This document shows, piece by piece, positions 18,072-27,386 of a DNA stretch of 64,000 nucleotides; the first letter of the stretch is position 1; each line of letters starts with the position of its first letter. The stretch covers positions 62,001 to 126,000 of the forward strand of contig NZ_RXNW01000006.1 of NCBI RefSeq assembly GCF_004283175.1, given 5' to 3'. This DNA comes from Legionella longbeachae (GTDB lineage Bacteria; Pseudomonadota; Gammaproteobacteria; Legionellales; Legionellaceae). The translations under genes were made by a program, and so were the position numbers. The notes beneath the pieces are model-generated. The model was given only the letters and a program-made list of their open reading frames with translations, searched no databases and was not told the DNA's origin.

Positions 18072-18321
18072 CCTCAGTTTGACTTAAGTATTTCCAAATT
18101 TTCATTTAGTGAGTGTATTTTAGGGAAGCCTTTTTCTACATGGGCATATAAGCAGCTAAGCCCGATAAGAGGGAAGTGGAAAACTTATCAAGCCTCCGAT
18201 GTCGCGGGGGGCAAATTGATTTTGCTCAAAACTGTTTCAACAATGCGACGTCGTCCAAGCAAATATTTTTGAAAAGCTACCGTTCGTTTTTGCAATGGAG
18301 CCGTTAACTGTTCCATAGGCC
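18072..18321. other. Intergenic region between convergent fni and flavoprotein genes
   Basis: The 250 bases have a higher G+C patch around 18120-18310 than the nearby A+T-rich gaps. A plus-strand frame through about 18127-18270 without stops reads coding-like but has no start or recognisable family, so it may be a remnant of a lost gene. No terminator-like T-tailed hairpin is clear. Confidence 0.3.
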
Positions 18322-19833
18322 TCAGGCTCTACTACACAATCGTTTTAAAAAAATGCGTATTTTTATAAATCCTACTTTTATACTAAGTCGCATGAATAAA
18401 AGTACCGACTTACCAAGGTATGTCATCCAGCTTAAGTGAGTCATTTTTTGGTTAAATACCTGCACAATTTGTAGGCGTATAAAAATGATTGTTTGTTTAA
18501 AAATGTTCTTCGTCTTGAAGAAACAAGAGATGCTGTCCAGTATCGTTTTGCTAGTATATGAAATCGATAATAGTCTATACATAGGAACTATTCCCACAAA
18601 AAAACCACCGCTTAAAGAAGCGTGTTTGGGGTTTTTCTTTGCTTGATATAAAATGATTTTTAGGATATTTAACCACAACACATTTAGATTGCGATTGCGT
18701 GTTATTTGCATCACAATATTTACAAAACTCAAATCATGGGTTATTTCTTCACTCACTTTAGTATCAAAACGTTTCAATGAGCCAGCACTAAAATTCTCTG
18801 TTTCGAAGCTTCCGATGATGGTTTCGGCTGCTAATCTTCCACTTTGTAAAGCATATTGTATCCCTTCACCAGTAAACGGATTGATAAATCCTGCTGCATC
18901 ACCAGTGAGTAAGACTCTGTCTTTTACATTAATTGTACTGGGGTCATAACAAGATAAAGGCCAACCTGCTATTTTAGTTATTTGCATTCCCTGGCTAATT
19001 TTTGTTTTAAAAAAAGGATCATTTCCTATCATTTCCAACAGCATGGCTTTCAAATTAGTTTCATTTTTGGGAAATGTTTTTAATACCATACCAATGCCGA
19101 CATTAGCGGTTGTAGATGATGTGGGAAAAAACCAAAAGTATCCCGGAAAAGTGTTTCGTGTAAAAAAAAGCGTTGCTTGGTGCGGTATACAATTAATATT
19201 TTCACAGTAGGCACGCACTGCTACAATTTTATGTTTTGGATTTGGTTTTTTACCTTGAAGAATTCTCGCAACCGTACTATTGCTTCCATCTGCACCAACC
19301 AAAATTTTGATTAAAAAGCGTCTTTTTTTACCGTGTTGCTCGCATTCAACCCTAACATCCTGTTCATTGACGAAATAATTCACAAGCTTACAGTCAGTAA
19401 TAACGTTAACTCCCTGTTGCTTTGCTGCGTTAACTATCCAAGTATCAAGCAAGACACGCGGAATGACTCTACCATAATTAACAAAGTCTTTGATTTGAGG
19501 GATATTGTCCGTTATCAATTTCTGGCCATCTACATAAACTGTCGCTTCTGTAATCATGTTAGTTGCTTTGAATTCAGGAAGATCGGTAATACCGAGCGTC
19601 ATTAATTCTTTTAAAGACACTGGAGAAACAAAATCTCCACACACCTTATCTCTTGGGAAGGAATGAGAATCTATGAGTATTACTTTTTTGCCCGCTTGTG
19701 CCAAATAATAAGCACATATCGCCCCAGAAGGACCTGCGCCTGCGATCAAAACATCCGCATCAAAATCCCCTGCTTTTAGTGAATTGTCCTGCGCTAAAAT
19801 CGACTTATTCCGACAATATGCCATATTATTCAT
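18322..19833 (-). CDS. FAD-dependent oxidoreductase, geranylgeranyl reductase family
   Basis: The protein has the N-terminal dinucleotide-binding motif (IAGAGPSGAICAYYLAQAGK, about residues 30-49), the family's motif PRDKVCGDFVSP and the second FAD motif LLTGDAAGFINPFTGEGIQYA. These define the group containing geranylgeranyl reductases and related flavin mono-oxygenases. The length of 503 aa exceeds the typical 380-430, with an extra C-terminal 80 residues that are basic and hydrophobic. Its proximity to fni suggests reduction of an isoprenoid chain, but a menaquinone, carotenoid or other substrate is equally possible. Confidence 0.85.
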   Translation of the reverse strand: MNNMAYCRNKSILAQDNSLKAGDFDADVLIAGAGPSGAICAYYLAQAGKKVILIDSHSFPRDKVCGDFVSPVSLKELMTLGITDLPEFKATNMITEATVYVDGQKLITDNIPQIKDFVNYGRVIPRVLLDTWIVNAAKQQGVNVITDCKLVNYFVNEQDVRVECEQHGKKRRFLIKILVGADGSNSTVARILQGKKPNPKHKIVAVRAYCENINCIPHQATLFFTRNTFPGYFWFFPTSSTTANVGIGMVLKTFPKNETNLKAMLLEMIGNDPFFKTKISQGMQITKIAGWPLSCYDPSTINVKDRVLLTGDAAGFINPFTGEGIQYALQSGRLAAETIIGSFETENFSAGSLKRFDTKVSEEITHDLSFVNIVMQITRNRNLNVLWLNILKIILYQAKKNPKHASLSGGFFVGIVPMYRLLSISYTSKTILDSISCFFKTKNIFKQTIIFIRLQIVQVFNQKMTHLSWMTYLGKSVLLFMRLSIKVGFIKIRIFLKRLCSRA

Positions 19834-20056
19834 TTCTCAAATGTTTCATTCAATGAATACAACATTAGGTATTGTAGTAAACGTTCACTCACCTATTCAT
19901 GTAAGTATATAAAAAATATGCGTCCTGACAAAAAGCAGGATCAAAGTTAAATCAAAATGAGCGCTGATTCATAAAAGACAAAAAATACCAACATATTTAA
20001 AGCTGATTCTTTATGATTAAATAGATAAAATCCCTTATAAATGACTTATCGAACAG

Positions 20057-21085
20057 TTAATATAACTTTGTATCATTATTATCGAGTGCATTTTGAATAA
20101 AGTCTAATTTGAGGAGCAAGTCTTTAATTTCGTGTATGGTTAGCTGCTGCGTATTATGTGAAGTATAATCTTCGTAATTGGAGATAATTTCCTCGCCTTC
20201 AACAAAATATTTCTTGTAATTTAAATCCCTGTTATCCGCTTGGATACGATAATATCGCCCCATGTCCTCTGCTTTAGCCATTTCTTCCCTGGAAATTAAA
20301 GACTCATATAATTTTTCACCATGTCGAGTACCAATAATTTTTACTTTACTCGTGCTTTTAAAAATTTCAATTAATGCTTGGGTTAAATCAGCAATAGTAG
20401 ACGCAGGTGATTTTTGAATAAAAATATCGCCTTGGTTTGCATAAGTAAAAGCATGTAGTACCAAATCAACAGAATCTTCAAGCGACATTAAAAAACGGGT
20501 CATTTGAGGATCTGTTATCGTCAACTCTTGATTTGCTTTGATTTGCGCGACAAAAAGAGGAATCACAGATCCTCTTGACGCCATAACATTCCCATAACGT
20601 GTAGCGCAGATGATGGGGCCATTTTCAGGAACAACTCTGGATTTAGCAACGACAATCTTTTCTGCCATCGCTTTGGAAATGCCCATGGCATTAATGGGAT
20701 AAACAGCTTTATCTGTACTTAACACCACTATTCTTTTTACTGATCGGGCTATTCCCGCAGCCAAAACATTATCTGTACCCAGAATATTAGTTCTCACTGC
20801 CTCCATTGGATAAAACTCACAGGATGGGACTTGTTTCAACGCTGCAGCATGGAATACATAATCTACTCCAATCATTGCATCTGCTACTGATGAATAATCA
20901 CGAACATCACCAATGTAAAATTTTACTTTATCGTTATTCAGTTCGTTACGCATATCCTCTTGTTTTTTTTCATCACGGCTAAAAATCCGTATTTCACGAA
21001 TGTCAGATTTTAAAAATCGTTGCAAAACAGCATGCCCAAAGGAGCCGGTTCCACCTGTAATCATCAGAACTTTATCTTTGAACAT
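20057..21085 (-). CDS. fnlA: UDP-GlcNAc 4,6-dehydratase/5-epimerase (FnlA/CapE/WbjB type)
   Basis: This extended SDR enzyme carries out the first step from UDP-GlcNAc towards UDP-L-FucNAc. The 342-aa product opens with the Rossmann motif MITGGTGSFGHAV, then FSRDEKKQEDMR, YIGDVRDY, HAAALKQVPSCEFYP and the diagnostic STDKAVYPINAMGISKAMAEK, in which the catalytic Tyr position of the usual YxxxK is replaced (MGISK), as in the CapE/FlaA1 group. It is the last gene of the minus-strand series wbuB - fnlB - fnlA, 2 bases from fnlB, which makes co-translation likely. Confidence 0.9.
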   Translation of the reverse strand: MFKDKVLMITGGTGSFGHAVLQRFLKSDIREIRIFSRDEKKQEDMRNELNNDKVKFYIGDVRDYSSVADAMIGVDYVFHAAALKQVPSCEFYPMEAVRTNILGTDNVLAAGIARSVKRIVVLSTDKAVYPINAMGISKAMAEKIVVAKSRVVPENGPIICATRYGNVMASRGSVIPLFVAQIKANQELTITDPQMTRFLMSLEDSVDLVLHAFTYANQGDIFIQKSPASTIADLTQALIEIFKSTSKVKIIGTRHGEKLYESLISREEMAKAEDMGRYYRIQADNRDLNYKKYFVEGEEIISNYEDYTSHNTQQLTIHEIKDLLLKLDFIQNALDNNDTKLY

Positions 21086-21087
21086 GC

Positions 21088-21966
21088 TTATTTATCCTCA
21101 TATAAATTTTTTGATTTATGCATTAAAGCAATCAATTGTGGCCAATCAGGAGCAACGTAACCCGTTGCATTTTTAAATCGTTCGCCATTGAGAGAGCGAT
21201 CGATCCTTAATTCTTCGTCAGCTATGATGTTTATGTTTTTCTTATATACCTCTGCGATCAAGGAAAGCAACTCATATTTATTAATAGGGGTAGCTGCAAC
21301 ATGATAAAGTCCCGAAAGCTCGGGTTTAGGAATAACATAATCACGCATGACCCTCGCTAATTCGAAGGTAGGTAATCCTGAAAAGATAGCATTTACATAT
21401 CCTTTAACAGATAGCTCCTGTGAAAGAAACCATTCAACTAATGCGGATTTGCTGTTGAATTCATGCCCTATTATTGAAGTGCGCAGAGTGATTGCATTTG
21501 AACTCTCTGTAATTTCACCAATAAACTTTGATTTACCGTATAAGTCTTCGGCATCTGAATTGTCATTCTCTGTATAAAAACCCTTTTTCCCAGAAAAAAC
21601 ACAGTCGGTGCTAATATGAATCAATCGTGCTCCTGCTAATTGACACAACCGGGCTAATTGATGAGGTAACATCGCATTAACAGGCAACGCAGATAAGGGA
21701 TCCTTAGCACTTGATAATTGTTTAATTAATCCAACACAATTTATGACAACATTGGGACGAACTTGCTCAAGAACTTTACATAAGGCATCTAAATTAAGTA
21801 CATCTGTATCAGAAATGAGGTAAGGATGAACACCGTTTGGAAAATAGTTTAAACCTTCCCTGCTTCTTAAAGTACCCCAAACTTCAAAATCATTCTGCTG
21901 CTGGTTAAACGTATGAAACACTGCACTACCCAGCATACCTGTTATACCTAGAACCAGAATTTTCAA
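21088..21966 (-). CDS. fnlB: NAD(P)-dependent sugar reductase, RmlD-like (FnlB/WbjC type)
   Basis: The 292-aa SDR protein begins with MKILVLGITGMLGSAVFHTF, has VVINCVGLIKQL, an HISTDCVFSGKKGFY segment and YGKSK as the catalytic YxxxK. This resembles dTDP-4-dehydrorhamnose reductases. In context, between fnlA- and wbuB-like genes, the expected role is reduction of the 4-keto sugar on the route to UDP-L-FucNAc. It is shorter than the CapF form, which has an extra C-terminal cupin domain, so the reductase-only FnlB/WbjC assignment fits better. Confidence 0.82.
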   Translation of the reverse strand: MKILVLGITGMLGSAVFHTFNQQQNDFEVWGTLRSREGLNYFPNGVHPYLISDTDVLNLDALCKVLEQVRPNVVINCVGLIKQLSSAKDPLSALPVNAMLPHQLARLCQLAGARLIHISTDCVFSGKKGFYTENDNSDAEDLYGKSKFIGEITESSNAITLRTSIIGHEFNSKSALVEWFLSQELSVKGYVNAIFSGLPTFELARVMRDYVIPKPELSGLYHVAATPINKYELLSLIAEVYKKNINIIADEELRIDRSLNGERFKNATGYVAPDWPQLIALMHKSKNLYEDK

Positions 21967-21968
21967 AA

Positions 21969-23198
21969 TCAGTTTACCTCTTTTTTAATTTTATTATTAA
22001 AAATTTCAATGAGCCTACGACTCTGCGTTGTCATTTCAAAATGTTTCAAAAAGAAATCTCTCGCGGCTTTTCCCAGCTTTTCGCGCGCAGAAACAGGCAT
22101 ATAATATAATTTTTCCATATTTTTGGCTAGCGCATCAGCATCCTCAGCAGGTGAAACTAATCCTGCTTGTGCTTCTTTAACAATACGCGCCCCCTCTCCA
22201 TCTAATGCAGCTAGAATGGGTCGACCTGCCGCTAAATAAGCTTGAACTTTACTAGGTATAGTATTAGAAAAGAGTTCATCCTTTTTTAAAGTGACTAAAA
22301 GAGCTGCTGCTTTCGAGAAAATAGCAGGCATTACAACCGGTGGAAATCGACCAGGGATTAATACGTTTTGTATCTTTCGTTGCTTTATTTGAAGTAACAG
22401 CCAGTCGCTCATACTGCCGCTACCGATTAAGAGAATTTTACATTGGGTTAAATGTGAAATTCTCTCCGCGGCATTGATAATTGTCTCAAGTGCTTGCGCA
22501 GTACCCAAGTTGCCCGCAAAAACAAAACAAGTATAAGACTCAAGCTCCGATAATAGGTGTGCGGGGAGCTCTTTATGGGTGATGGGTGTCACTGGTTCTA
22601 GAAATGAATTAGGGTAATAAACTACTTTTTCCAGGGAAGTATACTTTTTCATCAAAGCAGGGAATGCCTTTGATTGTACTAATAAAGTATCAGAAGCGGC
22701 ATAGATACCTTTTACAACATAACCAATGATTTTTAATAACAATCTATTTTTTATAAATCCCGTAGATTGTACACTATCAGGCCACAAATCCTGTACCCAT
22801 ACGGCAAGATGAGCTTTTAAACGCCATTTTAAATAAATGGCAGGGATTACCGAAGTAATTGGCGAAGGTACAAATACAAAAACAACATCGAACTGCTTTC
22901 CTCTTACAAACCGGGGAAAATGATAAAGACCATTAACGATAAAAGATAAATAATTTAATACTAATCTTTTACTGCCTTTACCTCGAGGGAAAAGAGGCGC
23001 GCGATGGATAGGAATCTCATGAAAGGTTTCAGTATGGTGACCTGAGGCACTATAGCCTTCAAAAATGTTGCCCTCAGGGTAATTAGGCTTGCCCGTAACG
23101 ACCTCTATTTGATGTCCTTGCGCTGCAAGACACTGCACTAATTCATTTATGATAAATGTTTCAGGCCAAAAATATTGTGAGACGACTAAAATTTTCAC
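21969..23198 (-). CDS. wbuB: Glycosyltransferase family 4, WbuB-like L-fucosaminyltransferase
   Basis: The 409-aa GT-B enzyme begins MKILVVSQYFWPETFIINE, a WbuB-type N-terminus. It has VWVQDLWPDSVQSTGFI, PNSFLEP, a FAGNLGTAQALETII donor-site start and the IPSKVQAYLAAGRPILAALDGEG segment. WbuB-like enzymes add L-FucNAc to the undecaprenol-linked repeat unit. Placement immediately upstream of fnlB and fnlA (2-base gap) supports this. The exact donor and acceptor are inferred. Confidence 0.85.
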   Translation of the reverse strand: MKILVVSQYFWPETFIINELVQCLAAQGHQIEVVTGKPNYPEGNIFEGYSASGHHTETFHEIPIHRAPLFPRGKGSKRLVLNYLSFIVNGLYHFPRFVRGKQFDVVFVFVPSPITSVIPAIYLKWRLKAHLAVWVQDLWPDSVQSTGFIKNRLLLKIIGYVVKGIYAASDTLLVQSKAFPALMKKYTSLEKVVYYPNSFLEPVTPITHKELPAHLLSELESYTCFVFAGNLGTAQALETIINAAERISHLTQCKILLIGSGSMSDWLLLQIKQRKIQNVLIPGRFPPVVMPAIFSKAAALLVTLKKDELFSNTIPSKVQAYLAAGRPILAALDGEGARIVKEAQAGLVSPAEDADALAKNMEKLYYMPVSAREKLGKAARDFFLKHFEMTTQSRRLIEIFNNKIKKEVN

Positions 23199-23545
23199 TT
23201 GTTTCTTGAGATAGATTGGTTGAGTTTCTTGAATTAAATGCTCAAAGTCATAAAATGAAGAAAATCTTTACGCCGATGTTAAGAGATTTTTCCACTGAGC
23301 ACAACTAAAAATTAAACCTCTAATTGCAATTACCCCCTTTCCACGACTTGTTTGCAGGCTCCGGCGGACAAGGATCAGGATCCAATGCAGGGGCTTATTT
23401 ATAAGCAGGGAGAATAGTTCGCAACTCTTAAGCTGTAACTCAAAAGCTTTTTATCTAATCTGCTCTCTTCAAATCTATTTAAGATGTTCAAGTAAATTCA
23501 ATTGTTATAAACTAATGACACCAAAGACCGGATAAATAGATCTCA
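23199..23545. other. Divergent intergenic region with a REP-like hairpin
   Basis: No gene is visible in these 347 bases. CTTGTTTGC at 23347-23355 pairs, with two G-U pairs, to GCGGACAAG at 23364-23372. The sequence around it (cttgt-c/t-gc followed by gatcaggatcc) recalls a dispersed intergenic repeat of Legionella genomes; related fragments occur at about 30275 and 52670. Confidence 0.4.
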
Positions 23546-24724
23546 ATGATACAAACGAAACGTTTTGTCGTGCTTGATAGCTTCAGAGGAGTGTGTGCAC
23601 TTTCTGTAGTTATTTTTCATCTGCACGTCTCCGGCACCATCACAGAATTTAATTTTTTTAGGAACGCTCATTTATTCGTTGAGTTCTTTTTTGTTTTAAG
23701 CGGGTTTGTCCTATTTCATACATATAAGGACGCCTTCAATAATTATCGTGATTTTAGCCCATTTATCATTAAACGCATATTTCGACTTTATCCTCTTCAT
23801 TTTTTTATGCTTGCTTTATTCATTCTTTTTGAATGTGGGAAATGGTACGCTGAAACGAAAGGATTTAATTTCAATGGTCATGCATTTTCAGGAAGAAATT
23901 CATTGAAGGAAGTCCTCCCCAATCTTTTATTATTGCAATCCTGGCTTAATCAAGTTGAGCCTTTATCCTTTAATGGCCCTTCATGGAGTATTAGTGCTGA
24001 GCTCTATGTTTATATGCTTTTTGCTGTAATACTCATATCAAGCCGTAAATTTAGTGTTTCACTTTTTGCCATTATCTCTGGATTTTCCTTTTTTGCATTA
24101 GCAATGAATTTAGATATTCTTAATAATAACATTTTACGAGTCTGTTCTTGTTTTTTTGCGGGCATCCTCGCATATTATGTTTATCAACAAATCTTAAGTT
24201 ATTCCTTATCAAAACAAACCCTGACGCTACTTGAAGGATTAGGTTTAGTTATGATATTTGTTATTTTAAATTGGAATATCAAACATCAAGGAATCATTGC
24301 CAGCATTTGGTTCTGTATGGTCATCATTGTCTATTCTCTAGAAGGTGGTTTTTTCTCTTCCCTATTGAAACACTCATTTTTTAGGAGATTAGGAACATTA
24401 TCTTACTCCATTTATATGATTCATTTTGCAGTGATTTTTCTATTAATAAGTGCATCTATAGTTGCCTCAGCATTAAGCCACCATAATTTTGCTCCCATGT
24501 TAAAAGAGCCTCAGACTGGGGAGCTGATTCGCTACATCACTACTGATTCGTGGTTAGGAAATAATCTCTTGGTACTTGCTGTATTAACCGTTATTGTTGG
24601 CCTGGCCCATTTGTCTTGGAAATTTATTGAAAAACCCGGAATAGCATGGGGAGAACGATTTTTATTCAGGTATAAAAAGGATGCCTTACATTTAAGAGCA
24701 TCAGCAACAGATCCCGCTTCTTAA
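23546..24724 (+). CDS. Membrane acyltransferase 3 family, O-acetyltransferase-like
   Basis: The 392-aa protein has about 10 membrane segments and begins with the family block FVVLDSFRGVCALSVVIFHLH, including the conserved R and H residues. FFFVLSGFVLFHTY and GPSWSISAELYVYM are further family marks. Such proteins O-acylate cell-surface sugars using cytoplasmic acetyl-CoA; Lag-1 of L. pneumophila serogroup 1 is a known O-antigen acetyltransferase of this type. It is a lone plus-strand gene between two minus-strand polysaccharide units. Confidence 0.88.
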   Translation: MIQTKRFVVLDSFRGVCALSVVIFHLHVSGTITEFNFFRNAHLFVEFFFVLSGFVLFHTYKDAFNNYRDFSPFIIKRIFRLYPLHFFMLALFILFECGKWYAETKGFNFNGHAFSGRNSLKEVLPNLLLLQSWLNQVEPLSFNGPSWSISAELYVYMLFAVILISSRKFSVSLFAIISGFSFFALAMNLDILNNNILRVCSCFFAGILAYYVYQQILSYSLSKQTLTLLEGLGLVMIFVILNWNIKHQGIIASIWFCMVIIVYSLEGGFFSSLLKHSFFRRLGTLSYSIYMIHFAVIFLLISASIVASALSHHNFAPMLKEPQTGELIRYITTDSWLGNNLLVLAVLTVIVGLAHLSWKFIEKPGIAWGERFLFRYKKDALHLRASATDPAS

Positions 24725-24790
24725 TGATAAACAATGAACCAGGGACAAATCAATCAAACTGATATAAGTTTTTACTTTTTAGCTAAATAA

Positions 24791-25879
24791 TTATCCTCCA
24801 TGCACTAATGTGAAAAAGTCCTCCCAACAAGTCTCATAGCGCGGGAAATAGGGCTCAATATTAATATAGGAAAAAGACTTCTCTATAGCATTCATCCATT
24901 TTTCAGGATCGTTTCGTGGAGCAAAAAGCGCCCCTGGGTAACAAGAAATAACTTCCTTCGCATAATCTTCATCAATAGCAACTAATGGCTTTCCAAACAT
25001 GGCTGCTTCCACCAAGGGCAAACCGAAGCTTTCAATATAACTGGGAAAAACTACCGTAGTGCATGATTTATAATAAATAAGGACTTGTTCATAACTTAAT
25101 GGGCCTAAAAAATGAACATTTTCTTGCAAATTTAAACTCTGAATTAATTCAGTCAGCTCTTTATCTTCCTCTGCGGTAATTGTTAAATAAACTCCAATAG
25201 AGGTTGCTGCATTTTTTTTCTTAAACTCATTTAACGCATAAATAATCTCTTCATGGTTTTTAAAAGACGCGCTGGTTGCAGGATAAAACAAGGTATACGT
25301 GTAAGGCAACTGCAAGGGAGTAATGGTGTTGATGTCCTTTCTCAAAATATCGGGCTTAATCACATAGACATTTTCTTCCTTTTGTTTGAAACGAGCACAT
25401 AAAGCGTGTTTCATCCATTGAGTTTGCACAACGAATTTTGTTTTTTTATCTACGTGTAAAAAAATAAATAAGGGATAGATATACTTATAAAGAGCAAGCC
25501 GCCGCTCTCGGCGCTTCAGAAACGACCATTTTTGTGCATGCAAAGGCAGGCCTTGGTGTAAATAAATAAATTTAGAGATACCCTTTTGATAAGCGAAAGA
25601 AGTATTTTGCAGGGATACTACGCTTTTAGCCTCTATCCCATGCTTTTTTAACCATCGCTTGAGTCCCCAACTGTCCCAAAGAAGTCTTTTTGCGATCGTG
25701 GCCGTTTCTTTTTTAATCAAATAAACATTCTCATTTTCCACAGTTAGATTTAGAGAGGGATGAATAAAAAAATAATAAATTTCATCATCACGAACATGAG
25801 ATAAAAACTGACGTAGAATGGATAATGCTCCACCTGAATTAAGTGCTGTAGCATTAACAACCGTAACTTTTTTAAGCAC
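24791..25879 (-). CDS. Glycosyltransferase family 4 (group 1)
   Basis: The 362-aa protein has a GT-B organisation. The C-terminal donor domain contains LFYPATSASFKNHEEIIYALNEF, FLGPLSYEQVLIYYKSC and the acidic ExxxxxE motif PSYIESFGLPLVEAAMFGKPLVA. The N-terminal half is acceptor-specific and not informative. It is the last gene of the minus-strand wzx-to-GT4 unit, 34 bases after the wzy-like gene, and probably adds one sugar of the repeat unit. Confidence 0.85.
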   Translation of the reverse strand: MLKKVTVVNATALNSGGALSILRQFLSHVRDDEIYYFFIHPSLNLTVENENVYLIKKETATIAKRLLWDSWGLKRWLKKHGIEAKSVVSLQNTSFAYQKGISKFIYLHQGLPLHAQKWSFLKRRERRLALYKYIYPLFIFLHVDKKTKFVVQTQWMKHALCARFKQKEENVYVIKPDILRKDINTITPLQLPYTYTLFYPATSASFKNHEEIIYALNEFKKKNAATSIGVYLTITAEEDKELTELIQSLNLQENVHFLGPLSYEQVLIYYKSCTTVVFPSYIESFGLPLVEAAMFGKPLVAIDEDYAKEVISCYPGALFAPRNDPEKWMNAIEKSFSYINIEPYFPRYETCWEDFFTLVHGG

Positions 25880-25913
25880 CCTATTATTTTCCCTCAGTTT
25901 TATAATGAAAAGA

Positions 25914-27386
25914 TCATGCTATAGCAGGAGAGGACCTATTGGGCCAATACTTCATAAGCCAGTTGTAACATGGATCCATTAATTTTAATAACAATAAAAC
26001 ACAAAGACATTCTAATAAATTAATGAAGCCTAAATAAGGGATATTTAGTCCTGAAACACACCAATAACCCAATATTAACCCTAGTTGTGAGAGTAAGAAC
26101 TTATTTCTCAACATCAAAAAACTCATCCATTCTATAGCGCACAATAAAAAACAAACACCAAACATACCCCCAAAAACTAAAAAGTGAGAATGGGCATAAT
26201 TTAATATACCAACTAAACCGGGTAATGATGAAAACATAGTTTTTGGAGTAGCGTTAACATACTTATTAAGTTTTAACACATAACGTGTATAACATCCCAC
26301 ATCACCTACGGAAGGTTTGGCCAGGATACTGTTTTTAAAGAAAGTCCAACTAGACTGAGGAAAAGCCGTAGTTGCCATAACAGCTTCTAACCCAACCCAT
26401 CGCCCTACAAATAGTTTTTTTAATTGATTAGAAAATTTCTTTTCTGTAACCCTCTCCTCTAATTGAGGGGTAGTTAAAGTGGCAATTTTTTGCTTCGTAT
26501 TGACTGTATCTACTGTATAATATTGGGCGCGAATAACGCTTACTAAAACTAAAGACAAAGCGGCAAAAGTCAAATAAACAAAAATGACCCTTCTATTTTC
26601 CCATAAAGATAACCGTCTCAAAGAAAAATTAGATCCTGAAATTAGGATTAATAGATAAGGTAAAGTCCAGAAAATATAAATTGCTCGGCTTAAGGCAGAT
26701 AAGGCCGTAATAAATGCCATGAAGCAAACCCAATAAAATCGCTTCTTCTTTTGCTCCGGTTCACGTTCCCATCCTAAAAATGTCGCCATGCATAATGGAA
26801 CAACAATCACCATACCCCAAATCATTAACGCATTTAAATGAAAGGGCAAAACAAGCTGCGGCCGTAATCCTGTCACTGAAATAGAGTAAATGGAATTGAT
26901 GAGATTCACTGTGCCACCAAACAAAACGAGAAAATACCAGAGAAAGTTACTGTGTTTGAGATACCATTGAGGAATATTCAATTCATCTTTTTTTTGAGGT
27001 CCGTTTTTCGTACCTATGAAAAACAATAAATTAGCCAATAGAACCCCAGATGCAGCGAAACTAGATGTCAGCAAAACCTGATCCCACATTTCTGGATTTG
27101 CAAATTTAGAGGTCCAATATCCCGTCGGCTCAACAAAAAATACGCCTAAAATTAGATGGGCCATTAATTTTACCCAAAACCCCAAGAATAACATGATCTG
27201 GATGTAACAAATGACATACGATTGGGAACAACATAACGCAGAGAAAAGCACTGCTAACCAAATGATGTCAAAAGCAAAATAATGAAGAGAAAATCCTTGA
27301 TAAGAATTTAATCCCAACAGGGATAACAGAAATAAAAATAAAACTAAAACAAACCCATATTGGGGGTTAAGTATCTTCACAGTCAT
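25914..27386 (-). CDS. wzy: O-antigen/capsule repeat polymerase (Wzy-like)
   Basis: The 490-aa integral membrane protein has about 11-12 hydrophobic segments and one large hydrophilic loop at about residues 270-350, the layout of Wzy polymerases. Wzy sequences are poorly conserved, so the call rests on topology and on position between two glycosyltransferases in a unit that also holds a flippase. Its start overlaps the stop of the upstream GT2 gene by 4 bases, so translation is coupled. Confidence 0.72.
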   Translation of the reverse strand: MTVKILNPQYGFVLVLFLFLLSLLGLNSYQGFSLHYFAFDIIWLAVLFSALCCSQSYVICYIQIMLFLGFWVKLMAHLILGVFFVEPTGYWTSKFANPEMWDQVLLTSSFAASGVLLANLLFFIGTKNGPQKKDELNIPQWYLKHSNFLWYFLVLFGGTVNLINSIYSISVTGLRPQLVLPFHLNALMIWGMVIVVPLCMATFLGWEREPEQKKKRFYWVCFMAFITALSALSRAIYIFWTLPYLLILISGSNFSLRRLSLWENRRVIFVYLTFAALSLVLVSVIRAQYYTVDTVNTKQKIATLTTPQLEERVTEKKFSNQLKKLFVGRWVGLEAVMATTAFPQSSWTFFKNSILAKPSVGDVGCYTRYVLKLNKYVNATPKTMFSSLPGLVGILNYAHSHFLVFGGMFGVCFLLCAIEWMSFLMLRNKFLLSQLGLILGYWCVSGLNIPYLGFINLLECLCVLLLLKLMDPCYNWLMKYWPNRSSPAIA

